The notes beneath the pieces are model-generated. The model had not been told where the DNA came from, searched no databases, and was given only the letters and a program-made list of their open reading frames with translations. From contig JAKCWW010006543.1 of NCBI GenBank assembly GCA_026260175.1, forward strand, positions 994-29,164: DNA of 28,171 nucleotides. Reading direction: 5' to 3'. Source of the DNA: Reticulitermes lucifugus (lineage: Eukaryota > Arthropoda > Insecta > Blattodea > Rhinotermitidae). The position numbers and the translations under genes are program-made. Each line of letters starts with the position of its first letter. Position 1 is the stretch's first letter. Of the stretch, positions 12,801 to 19,593 are shown piece after piece.

Positions 12801-15800
12801 AGTAGCAGCTCACATTTTCTTCATCGTCTTCCCGTCCATTCTATCTTTCCTTCTGTAACGTGTTTTAGCAGGCCGTTCCTACACAAGATGTGACTCATCC
12901 AGTTAGCCATCCTTACTATGACTTGTAACTAGCAAATTAACAAACTTCATGGAGCTGAATCCTTGAAAAACTAAGAAACACAAAGGTTTGTTACTGTGCC
13001 CACAAAACGTGCCACTGGTATCCTTATGTCTGTAAGCTGTATGAAAGTGTGTCATACACATAAGTATGCCTGAAATATATCAATGTAAAATCACTACTTC
13101 ATGCTGTCGTGTGAAATGTGCTTTTACCTCAAAGAAAAGTGATCCAGAAATGCATCTATCTAGATTATAAATCTGTTGTTAAATAAATATAATAATTGAT
13201 TATTTTAATATTGTGGCAGCACTTGTATGATGATAATGATACATTATATCAAAAGGAAGTAACAGATTATGACCTTATGTATCCACCTGAAGATGGCAGT
13301 GTCCAATACAAAGACATTACTGGATGAAATCAGGATAATGTAATAATATTTCAGTGACTAATTGACACAACTGTAATTGTAAATAACTTGTGGTTGCTAT
13401 TAGAATTGTAAAGTAAGAAAACAGTATTGTTCTGAATACTCTTGCACACATGGAGGTGTTACCAGTTTGTAACCTTCCACATCCTGCAGGTTATACCGCA
13501 CTTTTCGAGATTCAAAGTATGTGTACATGCTACTGGAGGCATGTTTGGGAGGAGAGGTGTGGACGATCCTGAGGGACAAAGGGTATTTTGATGATCACAC
13601 AACCCGCTTTGTAACAGCGTGTGTAGTCGAAGCATTTGAATACCTTCATGCACGAGGCATTATCTACAGAGACCTGAAACCAGAGAACTTACTACTGGAT
13701 GTGCAGGGCTATGTCAAACTGGTGAGTTACATCACTCTGAACTTACATAATGTATTGGATAACTACAGTAAAACCCCGATTTAATGTTCCCGCATTTAGT
13801 TAAATCCCGGATTTGGTGATGATTTTTTCATGTCCTGACAATAGCTCCGTATTAATTGAAAACCTCCATTTAATGAAAACCTCGATTTAGTGAAATAGAT
13901 TCTAATCCCCCAGCAATTCATTAAATAGGGGTTTTACTGTACTTGGAATAATCTTTCACCATTTGGACTTCATCTGTCATGCCATGGTGAAATAAAAATT
14001 CAAACACCGTCCATAAGTTTCAGGTAGCTGTTTCCGCCTTGCCTGACTGTGTAGACATTTCCCTTACTCTTTTGCCTGCAGATGGGGACTGATCCTGCCC
14101 TGAAGTGTGTTTTAATTGTTATTTTGAACACAGGACGATGAAGTCCATATAATGAATGATTCCACATGTGACATCATCATCAGAATCCTATAGGGTTGTA
14201 TGTGGATAACAAGTTGGTTAAAATCTCGTAGATAAGAATGTGACTGTGTGAACACTGAGTGAGGTTCCATCATCTTGTATAAAACACAAGTTAGACTTAC
14301 ATCACCTTTAACTGCTTAAAGACTAATTTGAATTGTATTTAAATACATTGAAACCTCTGTCTGTCGTTTCTGAAGGGACTGCAGAAAAGTTATCAATGTG
14401 GGAAGAAGACAGTTACACGAAAGTTTTTAAATGTGTCAGACTTATAGGGACCACAATAAATGAAGGATATCTATGAGAAAATGATGCACTGGGGAAGAGT
14501 GGACAGAGGTTTCACCGTTTTCAGTTCATATCATACAGTAAGCATATGCTGTCATGGTTATAAATACCAATAAATTAATGCTGTACAGGGAAATAATCGC
14601 TGTTTCTTCTGAGATCCATGCAAAATGCATAAATTCAATATGTGAGTTGTACATAGAATTTTTTAATATTGCACTTGATGGTAAATTTAGTAACTGTTAG
14701 GCTGAAGGGTTAACAGGTAGTGTCAATTCCACTTTTTCCATTCAGTCTTCATTCTTATTACTGGATGAGATATGTGTTCATGGAGGGTCCAGTGACAGAC
14801 CTTGTAAGCGTAGCAGTGGACCTTCTGGTTCTATAAAGGTGTTGAATGTCATACAAGCTGGGCAACTATCAGGTACTCGGTGACTACTCCATGAAACTGT
14901 GGGGCTGTGTACCAAAATATCACTAAACATTTATTTTGGCAGTATATTACATATGTGCTTGTATTGGCAAAGAATGAGACAATTTTTACCCTGTGCAGGT
15001 TGACTTTGGCTTTTCAAAAAGACTCGGCTTTAGCTCTAAAACGTGGACATTCTGTGGAACGCCAGAGTATGTTGCACCAGAGATAATTCTGAACAAGGGT
15101 CATGACAGGGCTGTAGACTACTGGTCTCTAGGAGTTCTTATGCATGAACTGCTGACTGGAACGTAAGTTGTTATGCAGATTTGTTTCTTAATGCATGGTC
15201 AGATATTTTTTTATTACAGACCTGTCATCAAGAAAGCAAAGTTTTTCCTAGTATTAGCTATACTTTGCTCATATATTCTCACACGAACAAAATACGTCCA
15301 TTTTCCTAAACCATTTTATTTTTTGCTCTTATTTTACAGTTTTCTGAGTGGGTGAATGATCCTGTCACAGCTCTTTATCTCACATTCTTTTCAGCACTTT
15401 GTAGTATTTTCATCTAGTCTTATTGAAATCTTTAAGTCTGTTATTACTTCCTCGCTTCATTTATAGTTGCCTCTCTCATAAACTCTAACTGTTTTGATGT
15501 TAATCTTCTCTCATCTGTCCATGTGGTTTATTATTTGGGGAATATGTCACTAAATCTAGTGGATTTTAATCTTTGCTTAGCGACAAAAAGTCATATTTCC
15601 AATTAGCGACTTTTTTGGGGGGATTTAGAATCAAACTAAAGACAAACTTAGATATCTCACTGCTAAAGTGTCTTATGCATGTGTGTTAATACGCTTACTT
15701 TATGTCACCTTAAATTTTCGAATAAATAGTGAAAAACATATGTACTCAGGAGAGCATGTGCATATATGAAAGGAAAACCAAATATAAAATAATATGTGCA

Positions 15801-17314
15801 GTATTTATAGTTTTAATCAATTTTTGTAATAATTTGAACATTATACTGTGCACATTGTTTTAAGTTATAAAATTATTATGCTGTGTTGCAATCAGTAGTT
15901 GTCTTAAGCCCAGGAAGATAACCCTAAGACAAGTCAAATCATATTAGGCTTCATGTGATCAGATCACAGTGTGCCTGACTGTGTAATTGCATTTGATGAT
16001 GTAACTGTGTGACTGCTGAAATTTCATTTAAGAGAGGAACACCAAACTTAACAGGAAAGTAAAAAATTTCTGTTTTAAATACTTCATGTCATGTTTCAGG
16101 CCTCCATTCACTGCATCGGACCCCATGAAGACATATAACATAATTCTAAAGGGTATCGACATGGTGGACTTCCCCAGACACATAACACGTGCTGCCCAGA
16201 GCCTCATCAAACGGCTATGTCGTGATGCCCCTACAGAACGCCTTGGCTATCAGCGTGGTGGGATCCAAGATATTAAAAAGCACAAGTAAGTCTGAAACAG
16301 GTGAAGAAGTGAGTTCTCTGTAGGTGTGTTTGTTGTTTCTCTGTACAGAACTCCTGTGGGCCTATGTCTCATCCTATTCACATTTTTATCATATCAAGTT
16401 CTGATTTTGAACAGTTAGAAGAATTGTGTACCTGTGTGGTATGTCTTACAGGTGGTTCCAGGGTTTTGATTGGGATGGATTACGGCAAAGAACTCTAGTG
16501 TGTCCCATAGTACAACAAGTAAGTACCAAACTTCACAGCCAAATGGTTAACACTCCTTCATATCAGGAGGTCCCAAGTTCAGATCTGGTCCTGAGGCTTT
16601 TCATTGTTTCCTCACTATCTCCAGGCAAGTGCTGGGATAGTAACTCAAATTAGACCTGACCATTTCCTCCCATATCCTTTCTAGTTTGTTGTGCACTGAT
16701 TATTATTTCATTCAACACTATACAGTCTGAACTACTGACAGCATCATTAAATAAACCATAAATAAATAAAAAATATCAAAGCCTGGCATGGTTGAGCTAA
16801 CATGCACAGACTGACTTCATAGCATGCAAACTGTGATGAATTTTTGGTGTTGCTGGGGCAAGATTTTTCTGTGTTCTCACTTTTCACCTGCCATAATATG
16901 TCATCATTCTTGAGACCCATTTTTGGCTGCAGAACCAAAAGACTAAGTTTTATTCTACCGTCATTAACAGTGAAACCTGTACCTTTCAAACTTGTGTATA
17001 CCAGAGTCCTCCATATGACAGAGAAATATACTTACATCCTTAGATGCTTTGTGCCTCCAAACCCACGTCCATACTCGCAAAGTCACTGCAATTTTGGTTA
17101 GTAAGACTTTACATTAAACCTCATTCCCTTGTAACATGAAGTTTTGGCATAAACACTCTATTAACTTGTATAACTATGTATAAATGGTCACTTCCAATAG
17201 CATGATCCAAAAGTCTTGAATATCAGATATCATTATTTTCTTTATTGAGCACCCAATTTGGTAATCATACATGTTTTAGGATACACATTGCAATGTTCAA
17301 GTGACAGATAATAT

Positions 17315-17349
<35 letters not shown>

Positions 17350-17984
17350 TGCGATGACTCAGAGTTACCTCTCTTGCACAACACTTTCATTAGGTACAAC
17401 AAGACATCATTAGGTACAAAATTTTGTCATAATTACAAAAGTTTCTCGGTGTAGGGTACACGACCGAAACACAATTTACATTGAAATCTTTTCATTTTTT
17501 GACATTTTTTCAACAGTTATATATAATCTTTAGTCTTAACTATAATTTATGACTCACGATTTTGACTTACGAAACAAACGTTTTATGATTATAAACAGTG
17601 CAAAATTTTACTAGTGTCATTAGCAGATCTATCCAGCATTTGAAAAGCACTATTGAAGAACCCCTGATGATGGCTCATAGAGAGCGGAAACATGTGTAGG
17701 GTTTGACTATGATAAAGGGCTGATTGCACCTTGTTAGTGATTTGTGCATTTTGTTGGTGAATGTCTAGAAAGTTATATATAACCTGCTTAATTTAAAAAC
17801 TGTGTAACTTTCATGCTATTATGGGTCAAACATCTGATGTTCTGTTGGATTGAGAATGTTGCAGTAAATGTTGGTGTTTGGATTTCAGATTCATGGTCCA
17901 ACAGACACTTCCAACTTTGATTTCTATCCAAAAGACAATGACATCCCACCCGACGAAATCTCAAACTGGGACATGGATTTCTGA
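3600..17984 (+). CDS. Pkg21D: cGMP-dependent protein kinase, PRKG2/Pkg21D-like (11 exons; N-terminus missing)
   Basis: Serine/threonine kinase of the AGC group, activated when cGMP binds its two regulatory domains; it phosphorylates cytosolic and membrane targets in cGMP signalling. Exons: 3600-3805, 4621-4763, 6509-6646, 8596-8765, 9809-10169, 10533-10749, 13490-13721, 14999-15162, 16100-16285, 16452-16518, 17889-17984. All introns are GT-AG and the frame stays open for 659 residues. In visible-residue numbering: pseudosubstrate KKQGVSGE 41-48; CNB-A cassette FGELA 146-150 with R157; CNB-B cassette FGEQA 270-274 with R281; glycine loop GVGGFG 356-361; ATP lysine K379; YRDLKPEN with catalytic D473; DFG 491-493; activation-loop T504; APE 515-517; end WDMDF. 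Known PKGs are about 670-770 residues, so roughly the leucine-zipper part is missing. Motifs such as NCTRTAS and EHVYSEK favour PRKG2/Pkg21D over foraging. The family is certain; the paralogue call is fairly sure. Confidence 0.96.
3806..4620. other. PKG intron 1, no other feature seen
   Basis: 815 bp between gtatgt and tttttcag. I see no repeat family member or coding signal. Confidence 0.6.
4621..4763 (+). CDS. Pkg21D: PKG exon b: start of CNB-A
   Basis: Enters in phase 2 (CG+A gives Arg) after the acceptor atttttcag and ends g|gtatga in phase 1. It encodes [19 protein letters not shown], the helix that opens the first cyclic-nucleotide-binding domain, then [12 protein letters not shown] and the first beta strands ending YVIREGEA. 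The residues line up with PKG I/II without gaps. Confidence 0.95.
5032..5188. repeat. Inverted repeat, 51-bp arms, around a hammerhead-like relic
   Basis: The left arm 5032-5082 and right arm 5138-5188 are imperfect reverse complements, both ending in agatct. The 55-bp loop holds, on the minus strand, TTGAAGA (5118-5112), a perfect 5-bp stem GGGAC/GTCCC, GAAAC (5091-5087), a four-base loop and GTA (5082-5080). That is the order of a Penelope-type hammerhead, but CTGANGA has become TTGAAGA and no adjacent stem I is evident, so it is probably inactive. Confidence 0.6.
5498..5817. repeat. Large near-perfect inverted repeat (fold-back element)
   Basis: The arms (about 5498-5654 and 5661-5817) pair around a 6-bp spacer with no length change. 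The innermost 74 bp differ at only three positions; the outer parts are more diverged. Both arms contain ccgaaacatgtagc next to a degenerate hammerhead-like core (outer strand of 5561-5577; + strand 5739-5754). This suggests two head-to-head copies of a Penelope-like terminal region or a fold-back MITE. It lies inside PKG intron 2. Confidence 0.85.
5818..6508. other. 3' part of PKG intron 2, nothing recognised
   Basis: No coding or repeat signal apart from the acceptor ctctttgcag. The minus-strand open frame 5879-6181 has no recognisable motif. Confidence 0.5.
6509..6646 (+). CDS. Pkg21D: PKG exon c: CNB-A phosphate-binding cassette
   Basis: Acceptor ctctttgcag, donor ag|gtgagg. It encodes [14 protein letters not shown] followed by the cassette [17 protein letters not shown]. 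The conserved Glu and Arg that contact the cGMP ribose-phosphate are present (visible residues E148 and R157). The Thr right after the Arg (T158) is the residue that favours cGMP over cAMP in PKGs. Asn-Cys-Thr before Arg is the PRKG2 form; foraging has NCQRTAT. Confidence 0.96.
6647..7185. other. 5' part of PKG intron 3, nothing recognised
   Basis: No coding exon is supported. Minus-strand reading gives short peptide stretches broken by stops, possibly an old transposon relic, but I cannot name a family. Confidence 0.4.
7186..7433. mobile_element. Possible hAT-like MITE
   Basis: The left end tagg-ttgtgcaccc and the right end gggtgcaccccta are imperfect inverted repeats of the TAGGGGTGCACC type common in hAT elements. 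About 248 bp lie between them and include an AT-rich, non-coding interior. I could not find a clean 8-bp target duplication, so the ends are approximate. Confidence 0.35.
7434..7993. other. PKG intron 3, middle; nothing recognised
   Basis: No gene or repeat family recognised between the possible hAT-like element and the SINE. Confidence 0.4.
7994..8010. repeat. Target-site duplication (left)
   Basis: ccacataactctatgta, identical to 8317-8333. It is a perfect 17-bp duplication on both sides of the SINE and is typical of LINE-mediated insertion. Confidence 0.9.
8011..8316 (-). mobile_element. Full-length tRNA-derived SINE, minus strand
   Basis: On the minus strand it starts with a tRNA-like head: an A-box region (tggcgcagttg) and a perfect B box GGTTCGATTCC (complement of 8251-8261). 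A body of about 200 bp follows, and a simple 3' tail of the form ctttacctttgcttttg. It is flanked by an exact 17-bp duplication, so both ends are fixed. It is a different family from the module-bearing SINEs elsewhere in the window. It sits antisense in PKG intron 3, 280 bp before exon d. Confidence 0.9.
8317..8333. repeat. Target-site duplication (right)
   Basis: Exact copy of 7994-8010, directly after the tRNA head of the SINE. Confidence 0.9.
8596..8765 (+). CDS. Pkg21D: PKG exon d: CNB-A C-helix and start of CNB-B
   Basis: Enters in phase 1 (G+TG gives Val) after the acceptor ttaagcag and ends in phase 0 at gtg|gtaagt. It encodes [18 protein letters not shown], the C-helix of CNB-A, then [19 protein letters not shown], the linker helix into CNB-B. 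The intron after LEV is a natural boundary between the two nucleotide-binding domains. Confidence 0.95.
8766..9808. other. PKG intron 4; short (TC)n only
   Basis: Contains a TC-rich run (about 9412-9435). No other gene or element recognised. Confidence 0.6.
9809..10169 (+). CDS. Pkg21D: PKG exon e: CNB-B and linker to kinase
   Basis: The longest exon (361 nt). Acceptor tatctggcag, donor caag|gtcagt. It contains the whole core of the second cGMP site: [15 protein letters not shown], the cassette [17 protein letters not shown] with E272, R281 and T282, and the helix [17 protein letters not shown]. The end is an acidic and Ser-rich linker ([13 protein letters not shown], then SIYSDSEQ) before the kinase domain. 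It is typical of phosphorylated hinge regions, but I cannot assign a kinase to it. Confidence 0.96.
10170..10532. other. PKG intron 5, nothing recognised
   Basis: 363 bp between gtcagt and ctgctcag; no repeat or coding signal. Confidence 0.6.
10533..10749 (+). CDS. Pkg21D: PKG exon f: kinase N-lobe
   Basis: Acceptor gtctgctcag, donor ctgcag|gtgcat. It encodes the start of the kinase domain: [20 protein letters not shown] (glycine-rich loop), FALKCLKK (ATP-binding lysine), and [13 protein letters not shown] with the alpha-C glutamate. EHVYSEK and SPFI match PRKG2/Pkg21D, where foraging has QHIMSEKEIM. Confidence 0.96.
10877..11168 (-). mobile_element. Full-length module-bearing tRNA-SINE, minus strand
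   Basis: On the minus strand: a tRNA-like head (gataatgcagatggtacag) with B box GGTTTGATTCC (complement of about 11098-11108), a body including ctctggggcccacc and cctccagtg..., and at the 3' end the shared module aaggttaagaat, then cctttatggcgtgcacaaga. It is the most complete member of this family in the window and lies in PKG intron 6. Confidence 0.75.
11169..12223. other. PKG intron 6, nothing recognised
   Basis: AT-rich. Open frames such as 11383-11592 (-) and 11894-12163 (+) have no recognisable domain or splice context. Confidence 0.5.
12225..12438. mobile_element. TTAA-flanked MITE (piggyBac-like), copy 1
   Basis: Bounded by TTAA on both sides. The left end is ccctttaaggac and the right end, reversed, is ccttttgaagcctg, an imperfect terminal inverted repeat. 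The interior is non-coding. A second diverged copy lies at 14308-14713, sharing ggttataaa-accaat and aatagtcgctgttt-type segments. TTAA targets and CCC ends are typical of piggyBac-type elements. Confidence 0.6.
12592..12681. repeat. Compound (TCA)n/(CCA)n microsatellite
   Basis: TCA repeats pass through TCA/TCT/GTC variants into an uninterrupted CAC/CCA run. This explains the apparent Ile- and Thr-rich ORF at 12492-12893. Confidence 0.95.
12682..13489. other. 3' part of PKG intron 6, nothing recognised
   Basis: No gene or repeat family recognised apart from the acceptor before exon g. Confidence 0.5.
13490..13721 (+). CDS. Pkg21D: PKG exon g: kinase hinge and catalytic loop
   Basis: Enters in phase 2 (AG+G gives Arg) after the acceptor catcctgcag and ends in phase 0 at CTG|gtgagt. 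It encodes [20 protein letters not shown], the hinge, then [17 protein letters not shown] and the catalytic loop [11 protein letters not shown] with Asp473 and Asn478 intact. It is separated from the previous exon by the largest intron of the gene (2.7 kb). Confidence 0.97.
13766..13939. mobile_element. Pogo/Tigger-like MITE with TA target duplication
   Basis: Terminal inverted repeats cagtaaaaccccgatttaat (left) and cagtaaaacccctatttaat (right, reversed) match over 21 bp with one mismatch. TA lies directly outside on both sides (13764-13765 and 13940-13941). CAGT-AAACC ends and a TA target are typical of the pogo/Tigger branch of Tc1/mariner. It is 174 bp, non-coding, and starts 45 bp after exon g. 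A pogo/Tigger transposase relic lies at 18284-18717. Confidence 0.85.
13942..14307. other. PKG intron 7, nothing recognised
   Basis: No feature recognised between the pogo-like MITE and the second TTAA element. Confidence 0.45.
14308..14713. mobile_element. TTAA-flanked MITE, copy 2 (interrupted)
   Basis: The right half (about 14525-14713) aligns with copy 1 at 12225-12438 (ggttataaataccaat, aataatcgctgtttcttctg) and ends gggTTAA. The left end at ttTTAActgcttaaagac resembles copy 1's left end but is more diverged. The extra length compared with copy 1 is explained by a second element inserted at 14346-14517. Confidence 0.5.
14346..14517. mobile_element. MITE nested inside the TTAA element
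   Basis: The ends ttgaaacctctgtc and gacagaggtttca are inverted repeats. The CA-TTGAAACCTC start after TA (14344-14345) resembles pogo/Tigger ends (CAGTGAAACCTC). The right-hand TA is not preserved, so the exact right edge is uncertain. Confidence 0.45.
14999..15162 (+). CDS. Pkg21D: PKG exon h: DFG and activation loop
   Basis: Acceptor ccctgtgcag, donor ggaac|gtaagt. It encodes [10 protein letters not shown], the activation segment [15 protein letters not shown] and helix [20 protein letters not shown]. Thr504 in KTW is the activation-loop phosphosite position of AGC kinases. GHDRAVDYW is the Pkg21D wording; foraging has GHDISADYW. Confidence 0.97.
15163..16099. other. PKG intron 8, nothing recognised
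   Basis: AT-rich, 937 bp; no element or coding signal recognised. Confidence 0.55.
16100..16285 (+). CDS. Pkg21D: PKG exon i: kinase C-lobe
   Basis: Enters in phase 2 (AC+G gives Thr) after the acceptor catgtttcag and ends aca a|gtaagt. It encodes [46 protein letters not shown] and KKHK. This covers helices G to I, including the conserved C-lobe arginine in the ERLG motif. Confidence 0.97.
16452..16518 (+). CDS. Pkg21D: PKG exon j: end of kinase core / start of AGC tail
   Basis: A 67-nt exon with acceptor tgtcttacag and donor caacaa|gtaagt in phase 0. With the previous exon it gives [20 protein letters not shown], the standard WF-GF-W-GL motif at the start of the AGC C-terminal tail. A degenerate tRNA-related SINE starts only about 15 bp after its donor. 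Confidence 0.95.
16533..16690 (+). mobile_element. Degenerate tRNA-related SINE, plus strand
   Basis: A tRNA-like start with a possible A box in ccaaatggttaacactcc and a degenerate B box agttcagatct (16576-16586). It is followed by a body with caagtgctgggatagtaact and accatttcctccc, a sequence style I associate with insect SINE 3' parts. No target duplication found. It begins about 15 bp after the exon j donor. Confidence 0.5.
16691..17316. other. PKG intron 10, first part; nothing recognised
   Basis: Open frames on both strands around 16750-17100 lack domains and splice context. Confidence 0.45.
17317..17349. repeat. (ATC)n microsatellite
   Basis: About 11 uninterrupted ATC/CAT units in PKG intron 10. 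Confidence 0.95.
17655..17704 (+). ncRNA. Hammerhead-like ribozyme motif of Penelope type
   Basis: Complete core in the right order: stem I strand AACCC (17659-17663), CTGATGA (17664-17670), a stem II candidate (17671-17686, gctc pairing with gagc, with a bulge), GAAA (17687-17690), a minimal stem III C-NNNN-G (17691-17696), then T and A (17697-17698) giving the GTA cleavage triplet, and GGGTT (17699-17703) pairing with AACCC. Minimal hammerheads of this kind occur in Penelope-like retroelements; self-cleavage would fall between 17698 and 17699. Stem II is imperfect, so activity is uncertain. Confidence 0.6.
17705..17790 (+). mobile_element. Penelope-like element remnant after the ribozyme motif
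   Basis: The sequence after the motif (gtgcattttgttgg) resembles that after the half-motif at the start of the window (agtgcgtttgttgg), which suggests two copies of the same non-coding terminal region. No reverse transcriptase is visible. The right edge is not defined. Confidence 0.35.
17889..17984 (+). CDS. Pkg21D: PKG last exon: C-terminal tail
   Basis: Acceptor ttggatttcag. It encodes the tail with [22 protein letters not shown] and the terminal NWDMDF before TGA (17982-17984). PKG tails end in W-D-x-D-F, so this is the genuine C-terminus rather than a chance stop. It joins the previous exon in phase 0. Confidence 0.95.
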   Translation: MHGPTDTSNFDFYPKDNDIPPDEISNWDMDF

Positions 17985-18283
17985 AATTGCATTACTGACG
18001 GAATTAGTGGGAGAAGTGCTATGTCGGCTAAAACGTTGGGGTGACTAGCAGGCTAGAGTAACATCAGGAATTGAGTACAGTCATTGCCTGAAGTTATGTC
18101 GCAGGTGGCTCCGAGACAAGCGATGTTAGTTGAGACAGCGCAAGTTAAGACAGATTTTCCCATAAACACAATGATAAAATGGAGAGGATGGTTCCAGACA
18201 ATCTCTTTTGACCAAGAAACAATATATATTTGTACTTATAAAAAATTTACAAAATGTATGAAATCTGCCAAACAAATGACAAT
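17985..18283 (+). other. PKG 3' UTR and flank
   Basis: Directly after the TGA. I see no AATAAA here, only the variant TATAAA near 18237. The first canonical AATAAA downstream is at 19879-19884, and others follow at 20209 and 21668. The 3' end of the transcript cannot be fixed from sequence alone. Confidence 0.4.
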
Positions 18284-18717
18284 TTAAGGAGGAGACATTT
18301 CCTCCTGATCTGTAGGCCGGTTACCTGGATCATCATCTCCAGTCTTCAATGATACAGGTGGTGCTACACACGTTTCTGAAGATGACTTGACAGAATTAAA
18401 TCCTGAACTCTGGCTGGACAAATGTCTCTTCTTCTTCAGAATCTCTTCACAACAAGCAAGCATCTTCAGAATTCCTGCTCATTTAAATCTGTTTCTTCAA
18501 ACACCTTTATGCCAGCTTTAATGAGTCCACATACCTCAGTCAACTTTGAAACCATAACGGTCCTCTCCATAGGTTCCTCATCTTTTTCAAGAGCACTTTG
18601 ATTTTGAATTTCAACAAGGTTATTGAGCATGATCTCCTGTTCACTGGAGTTCAGCAACCCGAAGACATTGCCAGCATCATATGTACGAATTCGTGTGCTT
18701 GGGTTAATGTATTGCAT
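18284..18717 (-). pseudogene. Pogo/Tigger-type transposase C-terminus, frameshifted
   Basis: The minus-strand frame from 18717 reads ...LNNLVEIQNQSALEKDEEP, VSKLTEVCGLIKAGIKVFEE and TDLNEQEF, then stops. Shifting frame at about 18470 continues with KMLACCEEILKKKRHLSSQS and ends ...TDQEEMSPP and a stop at 18284-18286. The pattern acidic linker, K-L-x-E-hydrophobic helix with FEE-D-NE-F, then CCEEILKKK is the C-terminal tail of Tigger/jerky-like DDE transposases. The DDE catalytic core is absent upstream. It is a decayed, truncated copy antisense to PKG, not a host gene. Confidence 0.65.
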
Positions 18718-19395
18718 CTGGCAGCAAATGATGTGTGTGGATTACTGTATTTTTGTGCCTGTGATGGAAATCAACTTTGTTAGTATGGAACATGTCACAT
18801 TTCCATCATACATAACTCATCCCCATCGCTCATTACTTGCAAGATACTGGCAGAAACTGCACTTGATCCGTTAAGGGTAAGATTAAACCAACACTCCAGT
18901 GTGTAATGTTTTTGGTTGTCTCTGCTATGTGAAACTTGTTCTCCTCCAGGCAGACTTGAGTTTCATACTTGTATACTGAGTAGGGTGAGTTGAATGATTT
19001 CCTGTTTGAAGTTATGAAACCATAATTTTACCTGTTTTCTGCAGGCATGAAACTTGGCCTGTAATGCTGAAACAGAAACCGAGATTGAGAGTGTTTGTAA
19101 CAAAATTGTGAAGAAAATATTTTACCTCAGGTGAGAAAGTCTATCCCAACAAATGACAGTTGTTTTGTAGTGTGCTATAGAACTGAAATATTTGGCTGGC
19201 AAACACAGTGTTGAGGTCATATAGCCACATGTTTTTTTTTTCTGGTGAATGAATCATTCCTTTTCTTACAACATAACCATTTGCCTTGGTTGTGATATAA
19301 CGTGATAATGAAGAAAATGACAATATCAGGAGCTTTACAATCTGTATTCTTCACTGAACTATTTTGGGTTTTTAAATCAACAAGGATGATATGGT
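18718..19395. other. PKG 3' flank, nothing recognised
   Basis: No gene recognised. I found no earlier part of the Tigger transposase here, so its 5' portion is missing or decayed. Confidence 0.4.
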
Positions 19396-19593
19396 TTGGA
19401 CATATGTAGGGGAAACAAGAAATGTATACGTAATTTTGGGTTGAAATCTGAGAAAAGAGATGATTGCTCAGAAGAGTGTCCATTTGCAGACTTTTGTGAA
19501 TATGCTGATGAGCCTTCAGCTTTCACAAAAATGCTGAATTTCCCTGATCAGCTGCATAACTGTCAGCTATTCAACGAAGAACCAGAACCATGA
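19396..19593 (+). CDS. Cys-rich open reading frame, function unknown
   Basis: 65 residues ending in TGA, opening at a TTG so the true start is unknown. It reads ICRGNKKCIRNF, then KRDDCSEECPFADFCEYADE and ends HNCQLFNEEPEP. There are six Cys with a C-x3-C-x5-C cluster and many charged residues. The composition looks protein-like and it differs from the low-complexity frames nearby. I do not recognise a family. It could be a terminal exon (a weak acceptor tgtag lies at 19408-19409) or the decayed end of a transposon protein. No neighbour supports either. Confidence 0.3.
   Translation: MDICRGNKKCIRNFGLKSEKRDDCSEECPFADFCEYADEPSAFTKMLNFPDQLHNCQLFNEEPEP

Noticed and set aside
12492..12893. 133-residue ORF with poly-Ile and poly-Thr
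   Set aside because: Explained by the (TCA)n/(CCA)n microsatellite; no splice context and located in PKG intron 6.
17317..17349. Possible CRISPR-like or functional trinucleotide array
   Set aside because: A plain ATC microsatellite without spacers.
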